This document shows, one piece after another, positions 16,560 to 25,499 of a stretch of DNA of 64,000 nucleotides; position 1 is the stretch's first letter; each line of letters opens with the position of its first letter. The DNA comes from Caenicola sp034331105 (GTDB taxonomy: Bacteria; Synergistota; Synergistia; Synergistales; Synergistaceae). The position numbers and the translations under genes were made by a program. The stretch is taken from contig JAXQGB010000012.1 in assembly GCA_034331105.1 (NCBI GenBank), positions 310,001 through 374,000 on the forward strand, written 5' to 3'. Under the pieces are notes generated by a model. That model had not been told where the DNA came from. It worked only from the letters and a program-made list of their open reading frames with translations, and searched no databases.

Positions 16560-18007
16560 AGTTCAGGATAGTGGCAAGATTTCTTGCCGTTATAGTATTT
16601 CTGATATCACTCTGTATGCTGATGCCGCTCGGGTGGGCAGTTAAAGACGGCAGCCGCGACATCAGGGCCTTTGCCGTTTCGATCGCGGCAGGTTGTCTTT
16701 TTTCGCTGACTCTCTTCTTATTCGGCTACAAGGCCAGGGCTAAGGATATGGGAACAAGAGAGGCATTTGCCGCTGTCGCACTGGCCTGGATATTTGCCTC
16801 CCTTCAGGGCTGTCTGCCCTACATTGCTGGTGGCTACATCCCATCATTCACAGATGCTTATTTTGAAGCGATGTCCGGGTTTACCACGACAGGAGCAACA
16901 GTACTCACCAATATCGAGATGAATCCCAGAGGTATCCTTATGTGGAGAGCACAGACACAGTGGCTGGGGGGCATGGGTATAGTTGTTTTAACGCTGGCCC
17001 TGCTGCCGATGCTTGGAATGAGCGTAACGCAGCTTTTCAAGGCAGAAGTACCCGGCCCTGTGCTGGAGAAGATCAGCCCGAGGATACAGGATGCTGCGAC
17101 AATGCTTTGGAAAGTCTACATGGGACTGACCGTCCTTGGGATCATTGTGCTGGTTTCTGGCGGGATGAGTTTTTATGAGTCCATATGCCATATTTTTACA
17201 GCTGTATCGACAGGAGGCTTTTCTCCAAGAAATGCGAGCATAGCTGCTTATAATTCTGCATATTTCGACTGGGCGCTCACCATTATAATGTTTTTGTCCG
17301 GAGCCAACTTTAATCTGCATCTCCTGGCAATAAAAAACAGGACCCTCTCCCCTTATAAGGACCCTGAATTTAGCTTTTACGTGAAAACTGTTTTTGCCGC
17401 GAGTCTTGCCATATCATTTTACCTTTATACACAGGGCTTTTCTCAAACAGTAATGCACGCTCTGCGCTACGGAGCCTTCCAGGTAGTCAGCATAATGACC
17501 ACTACAGGATATGTAACAGCGGATTATTCCCTCTGGCCTCCATTTACGCAGGTACTGCTCTTATCTCTGATGTTCGTCGGAGGCTGCGCGGGTTCAACTG
17601 CAGGATCCATCAAATGTATCCGTATCCAGGTCGTTTTCCGGCAGATCGCTGCTGAAGTAAAAAGATTTATACACCCCCATGCAGCGATCACAGTAAGGGT
17701 CGGGAATCAAACGATAGAAAGCAGGATGGTGGCTTCCTCGGCGACCTTTATTGTTTTATATGTCCTCATCTTTGTCTTTTCCTCAATTGCGGTATCTGCC
17801 ACAGGAGAGGATCTGATAACATCTTTCAGTGCCGTCGCCACAACACTCGGAAATGTAGGTCCCGGATTTGGGGCTGTAGGCCCTGTTAATAACTTTGCTT
17901 CCCAGAATGACGCAGCGAAGTGGATATATTCATTTTGCATGCTTTGCGGAAGGCTTGAGCTGTACACGATCCTCGTACTCTTTTCAAGGGACACCTGGCA
18001 CAGATAA
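16556..18007 (+). CDS. trkH: Trk potassium channel subunit TrkH
   Basis: 483 residues, integral inner-membrane protein. The four selectivity-filter loops are recognisable: SGFTTTGATV, STGGFSPRNASI, MTTTGYVTADY and LGNVGPGFGAVG. GTG start at 16556 overlapping trkA. With TrkA it forms a K+ uptake system. The C-terminus LYTILVLFSRDTWHR is typical for the family. Confidence 0.97.
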   Translation: MKFRIVARFLAVIVFLISLCMLMPLGWAVKDGSRDIRAFAVSIAAGCLFSLTLFLFGYKARAKDMGTREAFAAVALAWIFASLQGCLPYIAGGYIPSFTDAYFEAMSGFTTTGATVLTNIEMNPRGILMWRAQTQWLGGMGIVVLTLALLPMLGMSVTQLFKAEVPGPVLEKISPRIQDAATMLWKVYMGLTVLGIIVLVSGGMSFYESICHIFTAVSTGGFSPRNASIAAYNSAYFDWALTIIMFLSGANFNLHLLAIKNRTLSPYKDPEFSFYVKTVFAASLAISFYLYTQGFSQTVMHALRYGAFQVVSIMTTTGYVTADYSLWPPFTQVLLLSLMFVGGCAGSTAGSIKCIRIQVVFRQIAAEVKRFIHPHAAITVRVGNQTIESRMVASSATFIVLYVLIFVFSSIAVSATGEDLITSFSAVATTLGNVGPGFGAVGPVNNFASQNDAAKWIYSFCMLCGRLELYTILVLFSRDTWHR

Positions 18008-18063
18008 TTATTTGCCCTCCCTTCTGCTCCCCACTCCGTCCACTGATATCCACATAGATAACC

Positions 18064-18110
18064 ACACAATATGTAGTGTTTGGTGGATAAGATTCTATTG
18101 CATATAGTGT
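18064..18110 (+). promoter_or_regulatory. Pair of NrdR boxes upstream of nrdJ
   Basis: Box 1 at 18064-18079 reads ACACAATATGTAGTGT, a near-perfect NrdR palindrome. Box 2 at 18095-18110 (CTATTGCATATAGTGT) keeps the right half and centre. Their spacing is 31 bases, three helical turns, as is usual for NrdR box pairs. They overlap or flank the probable nrdJ promoter (TTGCAT at 18099). Confidence 0.85.
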
Positions 18111-18214
18111 TTTGCCACTTACATATATATATTTTTATGTTATTATAATTATTGTCGTCAGATAATTTGACGGAATTTTTTGCCCTTAAAATTAAAGGGA
18201 GGTTTTATATTATT

Positions 18215-19927
18215 ATGTTGCAGAAACCGGAATTCAATAAGCCAGCAAGAGAGATACTCAACGACCGCTACCTTTGGAAGGACGATTTCGGAAATTCATC
18301 TGAAACGCCCGAGCAGATGCTTTTGCGTGTCGCAATGCATGTTGCGTCTGCCGAGAAAACGACCCCGCTCCAATATGTATGGGCTGATGAATACTATGAT
18401 TTAATGGCAAAACTTCTATTCCTGCCCAACAGCCCCACTATCATGAATGCAGGGCGCCCCGCCCCCCATGGCCAGCTTGCCGCCTGTTTTGTCATAGGGA
18501 TCGAGGATTCTATGGAAAGCATATGCGAGGCTATAAGGAAACAGATGCTGATACACAAGAGCGGCGGAGGGACCGGATTCAATTTTTCAAACCTGCGCAG
18601 CAGCGGGGCGAAAGTGAACAGCACGAACGGACGGGCATCGGGTCCGATCTCCTTTATGAGCCTTTTTGACAAGGCAACGGAAACGGTCCAGCAGGGCGGG
18701 ATGCGCAGGGGTGCCAACATGGGCATCCTCAACGTTGACCACCCGGATATACGCGACTTCATACACTGCAAGGACATAGACGGGACGATAGCGAATTTCA
18801 ACATTTCAGTGGGCGTTTTCGACAGTTTTATGGAGAAAGCGGAGGCTGACCCTGAAGGAGCTGAAGCCGTACTTCTTGACGAAATTGCGGAGACGGCCTG
18901 GAGAACAGGGGACCCCGGAATAATATTCCTGGATGCCATCAACAGGGGAAATACGACGCCTGATCTTGGCCCTCTTACCAGTACCAACCCCTGCGGCGAA
19001 TCACCCCTTTACCCCAACGAGGCCTGCAACCTGGGATCGATAAATCTGGCCAAAATGGTCACCAAGGGCGAGTTCGATTATGAGCTTTTGAAGAAGACTG
19101 CTGCTGTTGCAACAAGGTTCCTTGACAGCGTTATAGACGTAAACCACTACCCCCTTCCGGAGATATCGGAAGCTGTCAGGCATACGCGCAAAATAGGGCT
19201 TGGAGTGATGGGCTGGGCCGACCTTCTTTTCCAGCTGAGGATACCTTATGACAGCGACCGGGCAATAGAACTTGCAGAAAAGATCATGTCCCTGATCAAA
19301 GAGACGGCACACGAAACATCAGTCGAACTCGGCAAGGAAAAGGGCATACCCGGAGCGCTTGAACATCTTGGGCGCCGCAACGCGACCCTTACGTGCATCG
19401 CTCCCACCGGGACGATAGCTCTTCTTGCGGACTGTTCTTCGGGGATCGAACCCCTCTTTGCGCTTGAGCACACCCGGGTACGCACCCAGATAGACGGTAC
19501 AAAGGTGATCATGAAACAGGTGAACAGGCATTATGCCGAGGCCTTCAAAGAGGAACTGCCGGAAAATGTAATAAAATCTGTTTTCATCACGTCCCATGAT
19601 GTGGCCCCGCTCTCCCATGTCCGCACCCAGGGGGTGTTCCAGAAATACACAGACCTTGCGGTCTCAAAAACGGTCAATCTCCCACACGAGAGCACAAAGA
19701 AGGACGTGCTTGATTCTTATGTCCTCGCGTGGAAACTGGGATGCAAGGGAATAACGATATATCGCGACGGCTCAAAGTCAATGCAGGTCCTTTACAGGAA
19801 AGAGGAAGACAAAAAACTCCAGCCGGAAGGCGAGGACATTAAGGCCGAAGAGTCTTTTTACAAAGCCCCTGTTGCTGTACCTGCGGCAAGGCCGATAAAG
19901 CTCCTTCTCAAGAGAAGGCAGGACTGA
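18215..19927 (+). CDS. nrdJ: Adenosylcobalamin-dependent ribonucleotide reductase (class II)
   Basis: 570 residues. It reduces ribonucleotides to deoxyribonucleotides using a B12-derived radical. Catalytic landmarks: PNSPTIMNAG, QLAACFV with the first active-site Cys, KSGGGTGFNFS, QQGGMRRGANMG, and NPCGESPLYPNEACNLGSINL with the radical Cys and Glu, then CIAPTGTIALL and YRDGS. The ATG at 18215 follows AAAGGGAGG at about 10 bases. The protein ends shortly after YRDGSKSMQVL and lacks the C-terminal TSCPD domain and Cys-rich end found in many class II enzymes of 700 or more residues; a terminator follows at once, so it may be a short natural form. NrdR boxes lie upstream. Confidence 0.93.
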   Translation: MLQKPEFNKPAREILNDRYLWKDDFGNSSETPEQMLLRVAMHVASAEKTTPLQYVWADEYYDLMAKLLFLPNSPTIMNAGRPAPHGQLAACFVIGIEDSMESICEAIRKQMLIHKSGGGTGFNFSNLRSSGAKVNSTNGRASGPISFMSLFDKATETVQQGGMRRGANMGILNVDHPDIRDFIHCKDIDGTIANFNISVGVFDSFMEKAEADPEGAEAVLLDEIAETAWRTGDPGIIFLDAINRGNTTPDLGPLTSTNPCGESPLYPNEACNLGSINLAKMVTKGEFDYELLKKTAAVATRFLDSVIDVNHYPLPEISEAVRHTRKIGLGVMGWADLLFQLRIPYDSDRAIELAEKIMSLIKETAHETSVELGKEKGIPGALEHLGRRNATLTCIAPTGTIALLADCSSGIEPLFALEHTRVRTQIDGTKVIMKQVNRHYAEAFKEELPENVIKSVFITSHDVAPLSHVRTQGVFQKYTDLAVSKTVNLPHESTKKDVLDSYVLAWKLGCKGITIYRDGSKSMQVLYRKEEDKKLQPEGEDIKAEESFYKAPVAVPAARPIKLLLKRRQD

Positions 19928-19968
19928 CAGGGACATTTACCCGATTTGACCCAAAAATAGAGATGGAA

Positions 19969-19999
19969 GACCGAAGGGACGATCCTTCGGTCTTTTTTG
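19969..19999 (+). terminator. Terminator after nrdJ
   Basis: GACCGAAGG and CCTTCGGTC form a nine-base stem with a six-base loop, followed by TTTTTTG. Confidence 0.93.
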
Positions 20000-20656
20000 T
20001 TGTTCCGTAGCATGACAGGTCAGATGTTCACAGAAAAAATAGTCAGACATTACCAAATATACCGATATCTTTCATGTTAGAATTGCTTGCAATTAACGTA
20101 CTATTCAAAATATGGCTCAAATTGTGAAAATTATATTGACGTTTTAGTAAAATGTGTATATATATGTGTAACAGACAACGAAATCAGAAAGCGGCATAGC
20201 TTGTAAATATCATAAAAGATCCACGCCTGGCCTTAATAGTAAAGACTAGCAAACAACAAGGTGTCTGCATTTGCAAGGAAAAGTCTCTCTGCAGCAGGGG
20301 AATGGATAACAGAGAGCATTTGATCCACCTGATATGTCTCCAGACTTTCAAGCTTAAAAGCGTTGTCGATAATAGATATAAAAATTTGTGTTTTCAGATA
20401 ATTTAACAAAAAATGCTTATTTTTAACACTTTTATTAGCCTTACCCTGTCCGTAGAATTCAAAACGAGTACAAAACAATATGCTTCATTCTTAAAAATTA
20501 TATTTACCAAATTTTAATTGCTTACATTTAAAGGCATCATTAGTTTTTTATAAGTAATTGTGAGGAGGTGAGATGGGCTTATTGATCCCGGTAAAAGGAT
20601 ATCTGTAAGATTTTGTGAGATGGCAGGAACAGAACTGAAGAGTCAAAAAGGAGTGG
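20000..20656 (+). other. Long leader or intergenic region before the citrate operon
   Basis: About 650 bases without a supported larger gene. It is AT-rich. An 81-codon leftward frame (20233-20478) has no convincing start or family. Near the right end is a short frame with a strong ribosome binding site (20573-20608). The promoter of the hydratase-icd-citDEF operon should lie here, but I could not fix its position. Confidence 0.5.
20573..20608 (+). CDS. Possible 11-residue leader peptide before the hydratase gene
   Basis: ATG preceded by GAGGAGGTGAG, almost a perfect complement to the 16S rRNA 3' end, opens an 11-codon frame (MGLLIPVKGYL) that ends 48 bases before the hydratase start. The strength of the ribosome binding site is the only evidence; it could be a translated leader or a decayed start. 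No terminator-like hairpin is obvious after it. Confidence 0.35.
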   Translation: MGLLIPVKGYL

Positions 20657-23038
20657 ATGGAAGTGCTGAAGTTGGTCAGAAAAGGAGTATATTTGCTCCG
20701 CGGAAACCTCTTGGTAGAAGAGGCGGAAAATATCACTATGGATGAGATAAACGACCGCTTGACAAACGCAGGCCTTGATCCAATGGGAAGTGTCCTGCCT
20801 GACAAAAGGAAAGCGTCAAACGGAACAATAGCCTGCCGTATCCTGCAGGCGCACAATGCAGATCAGACCGGTGAAAAATTAAAAATACATTTTGATGCGC
20901 TGGCATCACATGACATTACCTATGTGGGAATAATTGAAACTGCGATAGCCAGCGGGATGAAAAAATTCCCGATACCCTATGTGCTGACAAACTGCCATAA
21001 CAGCCTTTGTGCCGTTGGCGGGACCATAAACGAGGATGACCATGTCTATGGACTCTCCGCAGCAAAAAAGTTCGGGGGGGATTTTGTTCCTCCGCATATG
21101 GCTGTTATCCACTCGTATGTTCGGGAGATGATGACGGGCTGCGGCAGGATGATCCTTGGTTCTGACAGTCATACACGGTATGGTGCGCTTGGAACCATGG
21201 GAATAGGCGAAGGAGGTCCGGAGCTGGTAAAACAGCTTTTGAGCCATACTTATGACTTCCCGCGTGCAGAGGTCGTAGCGGTTTATCTTAAAGGTTCACC
21301 GCGTCCCGGAGTAGGCCCGCAGGATGTTGCCCTTGCTCTCATAGGGGCGGTTTTCAAAGATGGTTTTGTAAAAAACAAAGTCCTGGAATTCGTTGGCCCG
21401 GGCGTCAGCAGCCTGCCTGTTGAATTCCGGAACGGGATAGACGTAATGACAACTGAAACAGCCTGCCTTTCTTCTGTATGGAGAACTGACGGCCGTGTGA
21501 AAAAATATTATGAGATACACGGAAGGCCTGCGGATTACACGCAGCTTGATCCTGATGAGGCAGCCTGGTATGACGGAGCCGTAGTGATCGATCTTGATAA
21601 AGTCAAGCCAATGATCGCCCTGCCCTTCCACCCCAGCAACGTTTATACGATAGATGACCTGAACGAAAACGCCGGGGATATACTGGAAAAGGTAGAGAAA
21701 GAAGCGTCCGGGCAGATAGAGAATCCCAATCTTACGCTTTCCCTTAAGGATAAGATCCGCAGCGGACGTCTCTGTGTCGATCATGGCGTCATTGCCGGAT
21801 GCGCTGGAGGTACACCGGACAACATCGTAGCCGCGGCGCAGATACTCAAGGCAAGCAGATCAGGTATCGGTGAGTTTTCGCTGAGCGTATATCCTGGCAG
21901 CCAGCCGATAAAGATGGAGCTTGTGGAAAATGGCACACTTTACGACTTGATGTCTGTGGGAGCAACAGTGAGGACAGCCTTCTGCGGTCCATGTTTCGGA
22001 GCATGTGATACGCCTGCCAACAACGGCCTCAGCATCAGGCATACTACCAGAAATTTCCCAAACCGGGAGGGTTCAAAACCGGACTGCGGACAGCTTGCTT
22101 CTGTAGCTCTGATGGATGCCAGATCGATAGCAGCTACTGCCGCGAATGGCGGGATACTTACCTCAGCGGAGCAATATGGGGAATTCCTCCATGATGTCGA
22201 ATATACATTCCGAAAAGAGATATACGACAAAAAGGTCTATCTCGGATTTGGAAAGCCTCAGTCCGAAAGGGAGCTCGTCTACGGCCCCAACATCCGTCCT
22301 TGGCCAAGGGTCTACCCTCTGGCAGAAAATCTGATGCTCAGCGTGGCCTCGGTAATTACCGATCCTGTTACGACCACGGATGAACTTATTCCGTCCGGTG
22401 AGACGTCATCTCTTCGCTCCAATCCGCTGAAACTGGCTGAATACGCCCTTTCACGCAAGGATCCGGGATATGTAGGCAGGGCAAAGGCTGTACAGGCTCT
22501 TGAAAACGCGCGCAGGAAGACGGCTGATGCGGGATCCAGGGAGGTACCGTTTGACCTTAAATCCGTGCTTGCGCTGACTAAAACAAACGATCCCCTAAAA
22601 AATACAGGGATAGGCAGCACAATATTCGCTGTAAAACCGGGGGACGGTTCTGCCCGTGAACAGGCGGCATCTTCCCAGAAAGTACTCGTGGGCCAGGCAA
22701 ACATTGCAGAAGAGTATGCAACCAAAAGATACAGAAGCAATCTCATCAACTGGGGAATGATACCCTTTATCATCGCCCGGGAAGACAGGGAAAAACTTTC
22801 CGTAGGAGACTGGATATTCATACCCGGGATCCGCAGCGCAGTCATGGAAGGCCACGATCAGATCGATGCTGTTGTGATACACGGAGCTTCAAGGACGGAT
22901 ATCACGCTTAAAATGCCGGGCCTCACCAGGGAGGACAGGGAGATCATACTTGCAGGATGTCTCATGAATCATTACTCGCTGCAGAACTGCCTTCAGAGTG
23001 AAATAAACAGAAAAAAAGCAGTTATCAAATACATTTAG
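20657..23038 (+). CDS. Aconitase-superfamily hydratase, YbhJ type
   Basis: 793 residues. Strong agreement with YbhJ-like hydratases: SHDITYVGIIETA, PYVLTNCHNSLCAVGGTINEDDH, GSDSHTRYGALGTMGIGEGG, GPQDVALALIGAVF, AFCGPCFGACDTPANN, SIRHTTRNFPNREGSK and DPVTTTDELIPSGETSS. Cluster Cys candidates are in TNCHNSLC and CGPC. The in vivo substrate of YbhJ is not established, but placement before isocitrate dehydrogenase and citrate lyase argues that here it interconverts citrate and isocitrate. Start: ATG 20657 has AAGGAG close upstream; an internal ATG at 20738 would bring the N-terminus nearer to shorter homologues. Confidence 0.88.
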   Translation: MEVLKLVRKGVYLLRGNLLVEEAENITMDEINDRLTNAGLDPMGSVLPDKRKASNGTIACRILQAHNADQTGEKLKIHFDALASHDITYVGIIETAIASGMKKFPIPYVLTNCHNSLCAVGGTINEDDHVYGLSAAKKFGGDFVPPHMAVIHSYVREMMTGCGRMILGSDSHTRYGALGTMGIGEGGPELVKQLLSHTYDFPRAEVVAVYLKGSPRPGVGPQDVALALIGAVFKDGFVKNKVLEFVGPGVSSLPVEFRNGIDVMTTETACLSSVWRTDGRVKKYYEIHGRPADYTQLDPDEAAWYDGAVVIDLDKVKPMIALPFHPSNVYTIDDLNENAGDILEKVEKEASGQIENPNLTLSLKDKIRSGRLCVDHGVIAGCAGGTPDNIVAAAQILKASRSGIGEFSLSVYPGSQPIKMELVENGTLYDLMSVGATVRTAFCGPCFGACDTPANNGLSIRHTTRNFPNREGSKPDCGQLASVALMDARSIAATAANGGILTSAEQYGEFLHDVEYTFRKEIYDKKVYLGFGKPQSERELVYGPNIRPWPRVYPLAENLMLSVASVITDPVTTTDELIPSGETSSLRSNPLKLAEYALSRKDPGYVGRAKAVQALENARRKTADAGSREVPFDLKSVLALTKTNDPLKNTGIGSTIFAVKPGDGSAREQAASSQKVLVGQANIAEEYATKRYRSNLINWGMIPFIIAREDREKLSVGDWIFIPGIRSAVMEGHDQIDAVVIHGASRTDITLKMPGLTREDREIILAGCLMNHYSLQNCLQSEINRKKAVIKYI

Positions 23039-23065
23039 AAATAGAAAGAGAAGGGTGGGAATGGT

Positions 23066-24271
23066 ATGAAAATTGGAATGAAGACACCGTTGGTCGAGAT
23101 GGACGGGGATGAGATGACCAGGGTCATCTGGGGGAAGATAAAAGAGATCCTGCTTGAACCTTATATAGACCTGAAAACAGAATACTACGACCTGGGACTT
23201 AAGAAACGTGATGAAACCGACGACATGATAACCGTAGAGGCCGCTGAAGCGACAAAAGTATACGGTGTGGCGGTCAAATGCGCCACGATCACGCCGAACC
23301 AGCAAAGAGTCGAAGAATATGGACTCAAACAGATGTGGAAAAGCCCAAACGGAACGATAAGGGCCATACTTGACGGGACCGTCTTCAGGTCTCCGATCTT
23401 TCTGGACTGTATCAGCCCCACTGTAAGAACATGGAAGAAGCCGATCACGATCGCACGTCATGCTTACGGCGATATTTACAAGGACGTTGAGATGGTCATC
23501 GATACTCCGGGGCGGGTCTATATGACATTTGAGCCTGCAGACGGCGATGCGGGGAAAGCACAAAAAGAGCTGGTCCATGACTTTACGGGCGGCGGTGTAG
23601 TTATGGGTATGCATAACCTTGACAGGTCAATAAGGAGCTTTGCGCGTTCATGCTTCAAATATGCCCTGGCGACTAAACAGCCTCTCTGGTTTTCAACCAA
23701 GGACACCATCTCAAAAAAGTATGACCACCGCTTTAAGGATATTTTCCAGGAAATATTCGATTCAGAATTCAAGGCGGATTTTGAAAAATGCGGGATAGAA
23801 TATTTTTACACCCTTATAGATGATGCAGTAGCAAGAGTGATACGTTCTGAGGGAGGATTCATCTGGGCCTGCAAAAACTACGACGGAGATGTTATGTCAG
23901 ATATGGTAGCGACTGCATTCGGAAGTCTTGCAATGATGACATCGGTCCTTGTCTCCCCTGATGGCGTCTTTGAATACGAAGCTGCCCATGGTACAGTTAC
24001 CCGCCACTATTACAAATATCTCAAGGGTGAAGCGACCTCTACAAATCCCATGGCGACTATTTTCGCATGGTCGGGTGCTCTCAGGAAGCGCGGGGAGCTT
24101 GACGGTATCAAGGAGCTCCAGTCCTTTGCCGACAGGCTTGAAAGAGCTTCAACAGAGACGATAGAATCGGGAATAATGACCAAAGACATTGCATCTATAA
24201 CCGATGGATACGACATAAAGGTCGTTACAACGGAAGAATTCCTCCGAGCGGTAGCCGAAAGACTTCAATAA
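23066..24271 (+). CDS. icd: Isocitrate dehydrogenase (NADP+), eukaryotic-like dimeric type
   Basis: 401 residues. The start VEMDGDEMTRVIW, then ATITPNQQRVEE, KSPNGTIRAILDGTVFR, YDGDVMSDMVA and EAAHGTVTRHY are diagnostic of the IDH1/IDH2-like subfamily, which differs from the E. coli Icd type. It interconverts isocitrate and 2-oxoglutarate with NADPH. Starts 28 bases after the hydratase gene behind AAGGGTGGG. In this operon it may run reductively (2-oxoglutarate plus CO2 to isocitrate) or oxidatively to make glutamate; sequence alone cannot tell. Confidence 0.96.
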   Translation: MKIGMKTPLVEMDGDEMTRVIWGKIKEILLEPYIDLKTEYYDLGLKKRDETDDMITVEAAEATKVYGVAVKCATITPNQQRVEEYGLKQMWKSPNGTIRAILDGTVFRSPIFLDCISPTVRTWKKPITIARHAYGDIYKDVEMVIDTPGRVYMTFEPADGDAGKAQKELVHDFTGGGVVMGMHNLDRSIRSFARSCFKYALATKQPLWFSTKDTISKKYDHRFKDIFQEIFDSEFKADFEKCGIEYFYTLIDDAVARVIRSEGGFIWACKNYDGDVMSDMVATAFGSLAMMTSVLVSPDGVFEYEAAHGTVTRHYYKYLKGEATSTNPMATIFAWSGALRKRGELDGIKELQSFADRLERASTETIESGIMTKDIASITDGYDIKVVTTEEFLRAVAERLQ

Positions 24272-24286
24272 GGTAATATAATCAAT

Positions 24287-24312
24287 GGAGGAGGGGCAAT
24301 TTCCCCTCCTCC
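24287..24312 (+). other. Hairpin between icd and citD
   Basis: GGAGGAGGGG pairs with CCCCTCCTCC across a six-base loop. The tail TTCAACTAAG has few T residues, so it is more likely an mRNA stabilising or partial attenuation element than a full terminator. Confidence 0.6.
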
Positions 24313-24333
24313 TTCAACTAAGAATGAAAGGTG

Positions 24334-24618
24334 ATGGGCAGATTGATATTGCTTAAGACCGCCAGCGCCGGGACGTTGGAATCATCCGACTGCCTGGTGA
24401 CGGTTTCACCGGCTGAAAAGCTTAAACTGGAATATAAAGGGGCCAACAGCGAAGTTTTTGCTGAAAGGACGATGGCGCTTGTTGAGAACGTGTCAAAAAG
24501 ATACGGCCTCAGCGGAGCTGAGATATCGATCCAGGATCAGGGTGCCCTTGAGATAACGATAAAGGCGCGGCTCGAAACAGCTCTCATCCGTGCCGCAAAG
24601 GGAGTGGCGAAAGAATGA
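24334..24618 (+). CDS. citD: Citrate lyase acyl carrier protein (gamma subunit)
   Basis: 94 residues. The region KTASAGTLESSDCLV holds the Ser that carries the phosphoribosyl-dephospho-CoA prosthetic group. A GTG just before (24331) is an alternative start. The stop overlaps citE by four bases. CitD shuttles the acetyl/citryl thioester between CitE and CitF. Confidence 0.95.
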   Translation: MGRLILLKTASAGTLESSDCLVTVSPAEKLKLEYKGANSEVFAERTMALVENVSKRYGLSGAEISIQDQGALEITIKARLETALIRAAKGVAKE

Positions 24619-25499
24619 AGCCCTGCCGTTCAATGCTTTATATTCCAGGTGACTCCCCCGGCATGATCCAGCATGCGCCAGTCTTTGGAGCTGACAGCAT
24701 ACTGCTTGACCTTGAAGATGCAGTGGCTCTCACGGAGAAGGATGCAGCAAGAAAAATGGTCGCCTGCTACTTACAGGATTATGATTTTAAGGATCTCATT
24801 GTAACTGTCAGGGTAAACGGCGCGGATACGGAATTTTTTGATGACGACCTGAAGGAGATCATCCCATGTTCCCCCGCTGCCATCAGGATCCCAAAATGCA
24901 ATGGTCCCGCAGATGTTCTGGCCGCGGACAAAAAAATTGAAGAGATAGAAAAAGCGAATTCCATTCCTGTCGGAAAAGTGAGAATACATGCAATGATCGA
25001 AACAGCCGTGGGTGTCGAGAGCGCATTCTTCACAGCATCCGCATGCCCTCGTGTCCAGGCCCTTACACTTGGAGGACAGGACCTTACGGCAGATATGGGT
25101 GTCCAGAAAACTAAAGAGGGCTGGGAACTTTTTTATGCGAGAAGCAGAGTTGTAGTCGCAGCACGTGCTGCCGGTGTGGATGTATATGACACGGTGTGGG
25201 CAGACATCAGTGATAAAGAGGGACTGCTCAAGGAATGCAGATCAATAGTGGGTCTTGGATTTACCGGCAAGGCGGCCATACATCCCGATCAGATAGAAAC
25301 GATCCATCAGGCTTTCATGCCAGACGAAAAAGAATTCAGAAAAGCGATTCGTATAACGGAAGCTGCGGAAAATGCGAAAAAAGAGGGCAAAGGTGTGATT
25401 TCTGTTGACGGCAAAATGGTAGACGCCCCCGTTGTGGCAAGAGCCCGTCATCTTTTGGAGCTTGCTGATCTCTATGGTTTTGGAAGGAGCGGATCGTAA
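24615..25499 (+). CDS. citE: Citrate lyase beta subunit, citryl-ACP lyase
   Basis: 294 residues. MKPCRSMLYIPGDSPGM, DSILLDLEDAV, IRIPKCN, AMIETAVGVESAF, LTLGGQDLTADMG and GFTGKAAIHPDQIE follow the CitE/HpcH fold; DLEDAV and the Glu of IETA supply the metal site. It cleaves citryl-ACP to acetyl-ACP and oxaloacetate. Overlaps citD by four bases and citF by one. Confidence 0.96.
   Translation: MKPCRSMLYIPGDSPGMIQHAPVFGADSILLDLEDAVALTEKDAARKMVACYLQDYDFKDLIVTVRVNGADTEFFDDDLKEIIPCSPAAIRIPKCNGPADVLAADKKIEEIEKANSIPVGKVRIHAMIETAVGVESAFFTASACPRVQALTLGGQDLTADMGVQKTKEGWELFYARSRVVVAARAAGVDVYDTVWADISDKEGLLKECRSIVGLGFTGKAAIHPDQIETIHQAFMPDEKEFRKAIRITEAAENAKKEGKGVISVDGKMVDAPVVARARHLLELADLYGFGRSGS

Noticed and set aside
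20233..20478. An 81-codon minus-strand frame before the citrate operon
   Set aside because: No recognised motif and no good start context; treated as non-coding.
22889..23614. A 241-codon minus-strand frame opposite the hydratase end and icd
   Set aside because: Antisense shadow of two well conserved enzymes with no domain of its own.
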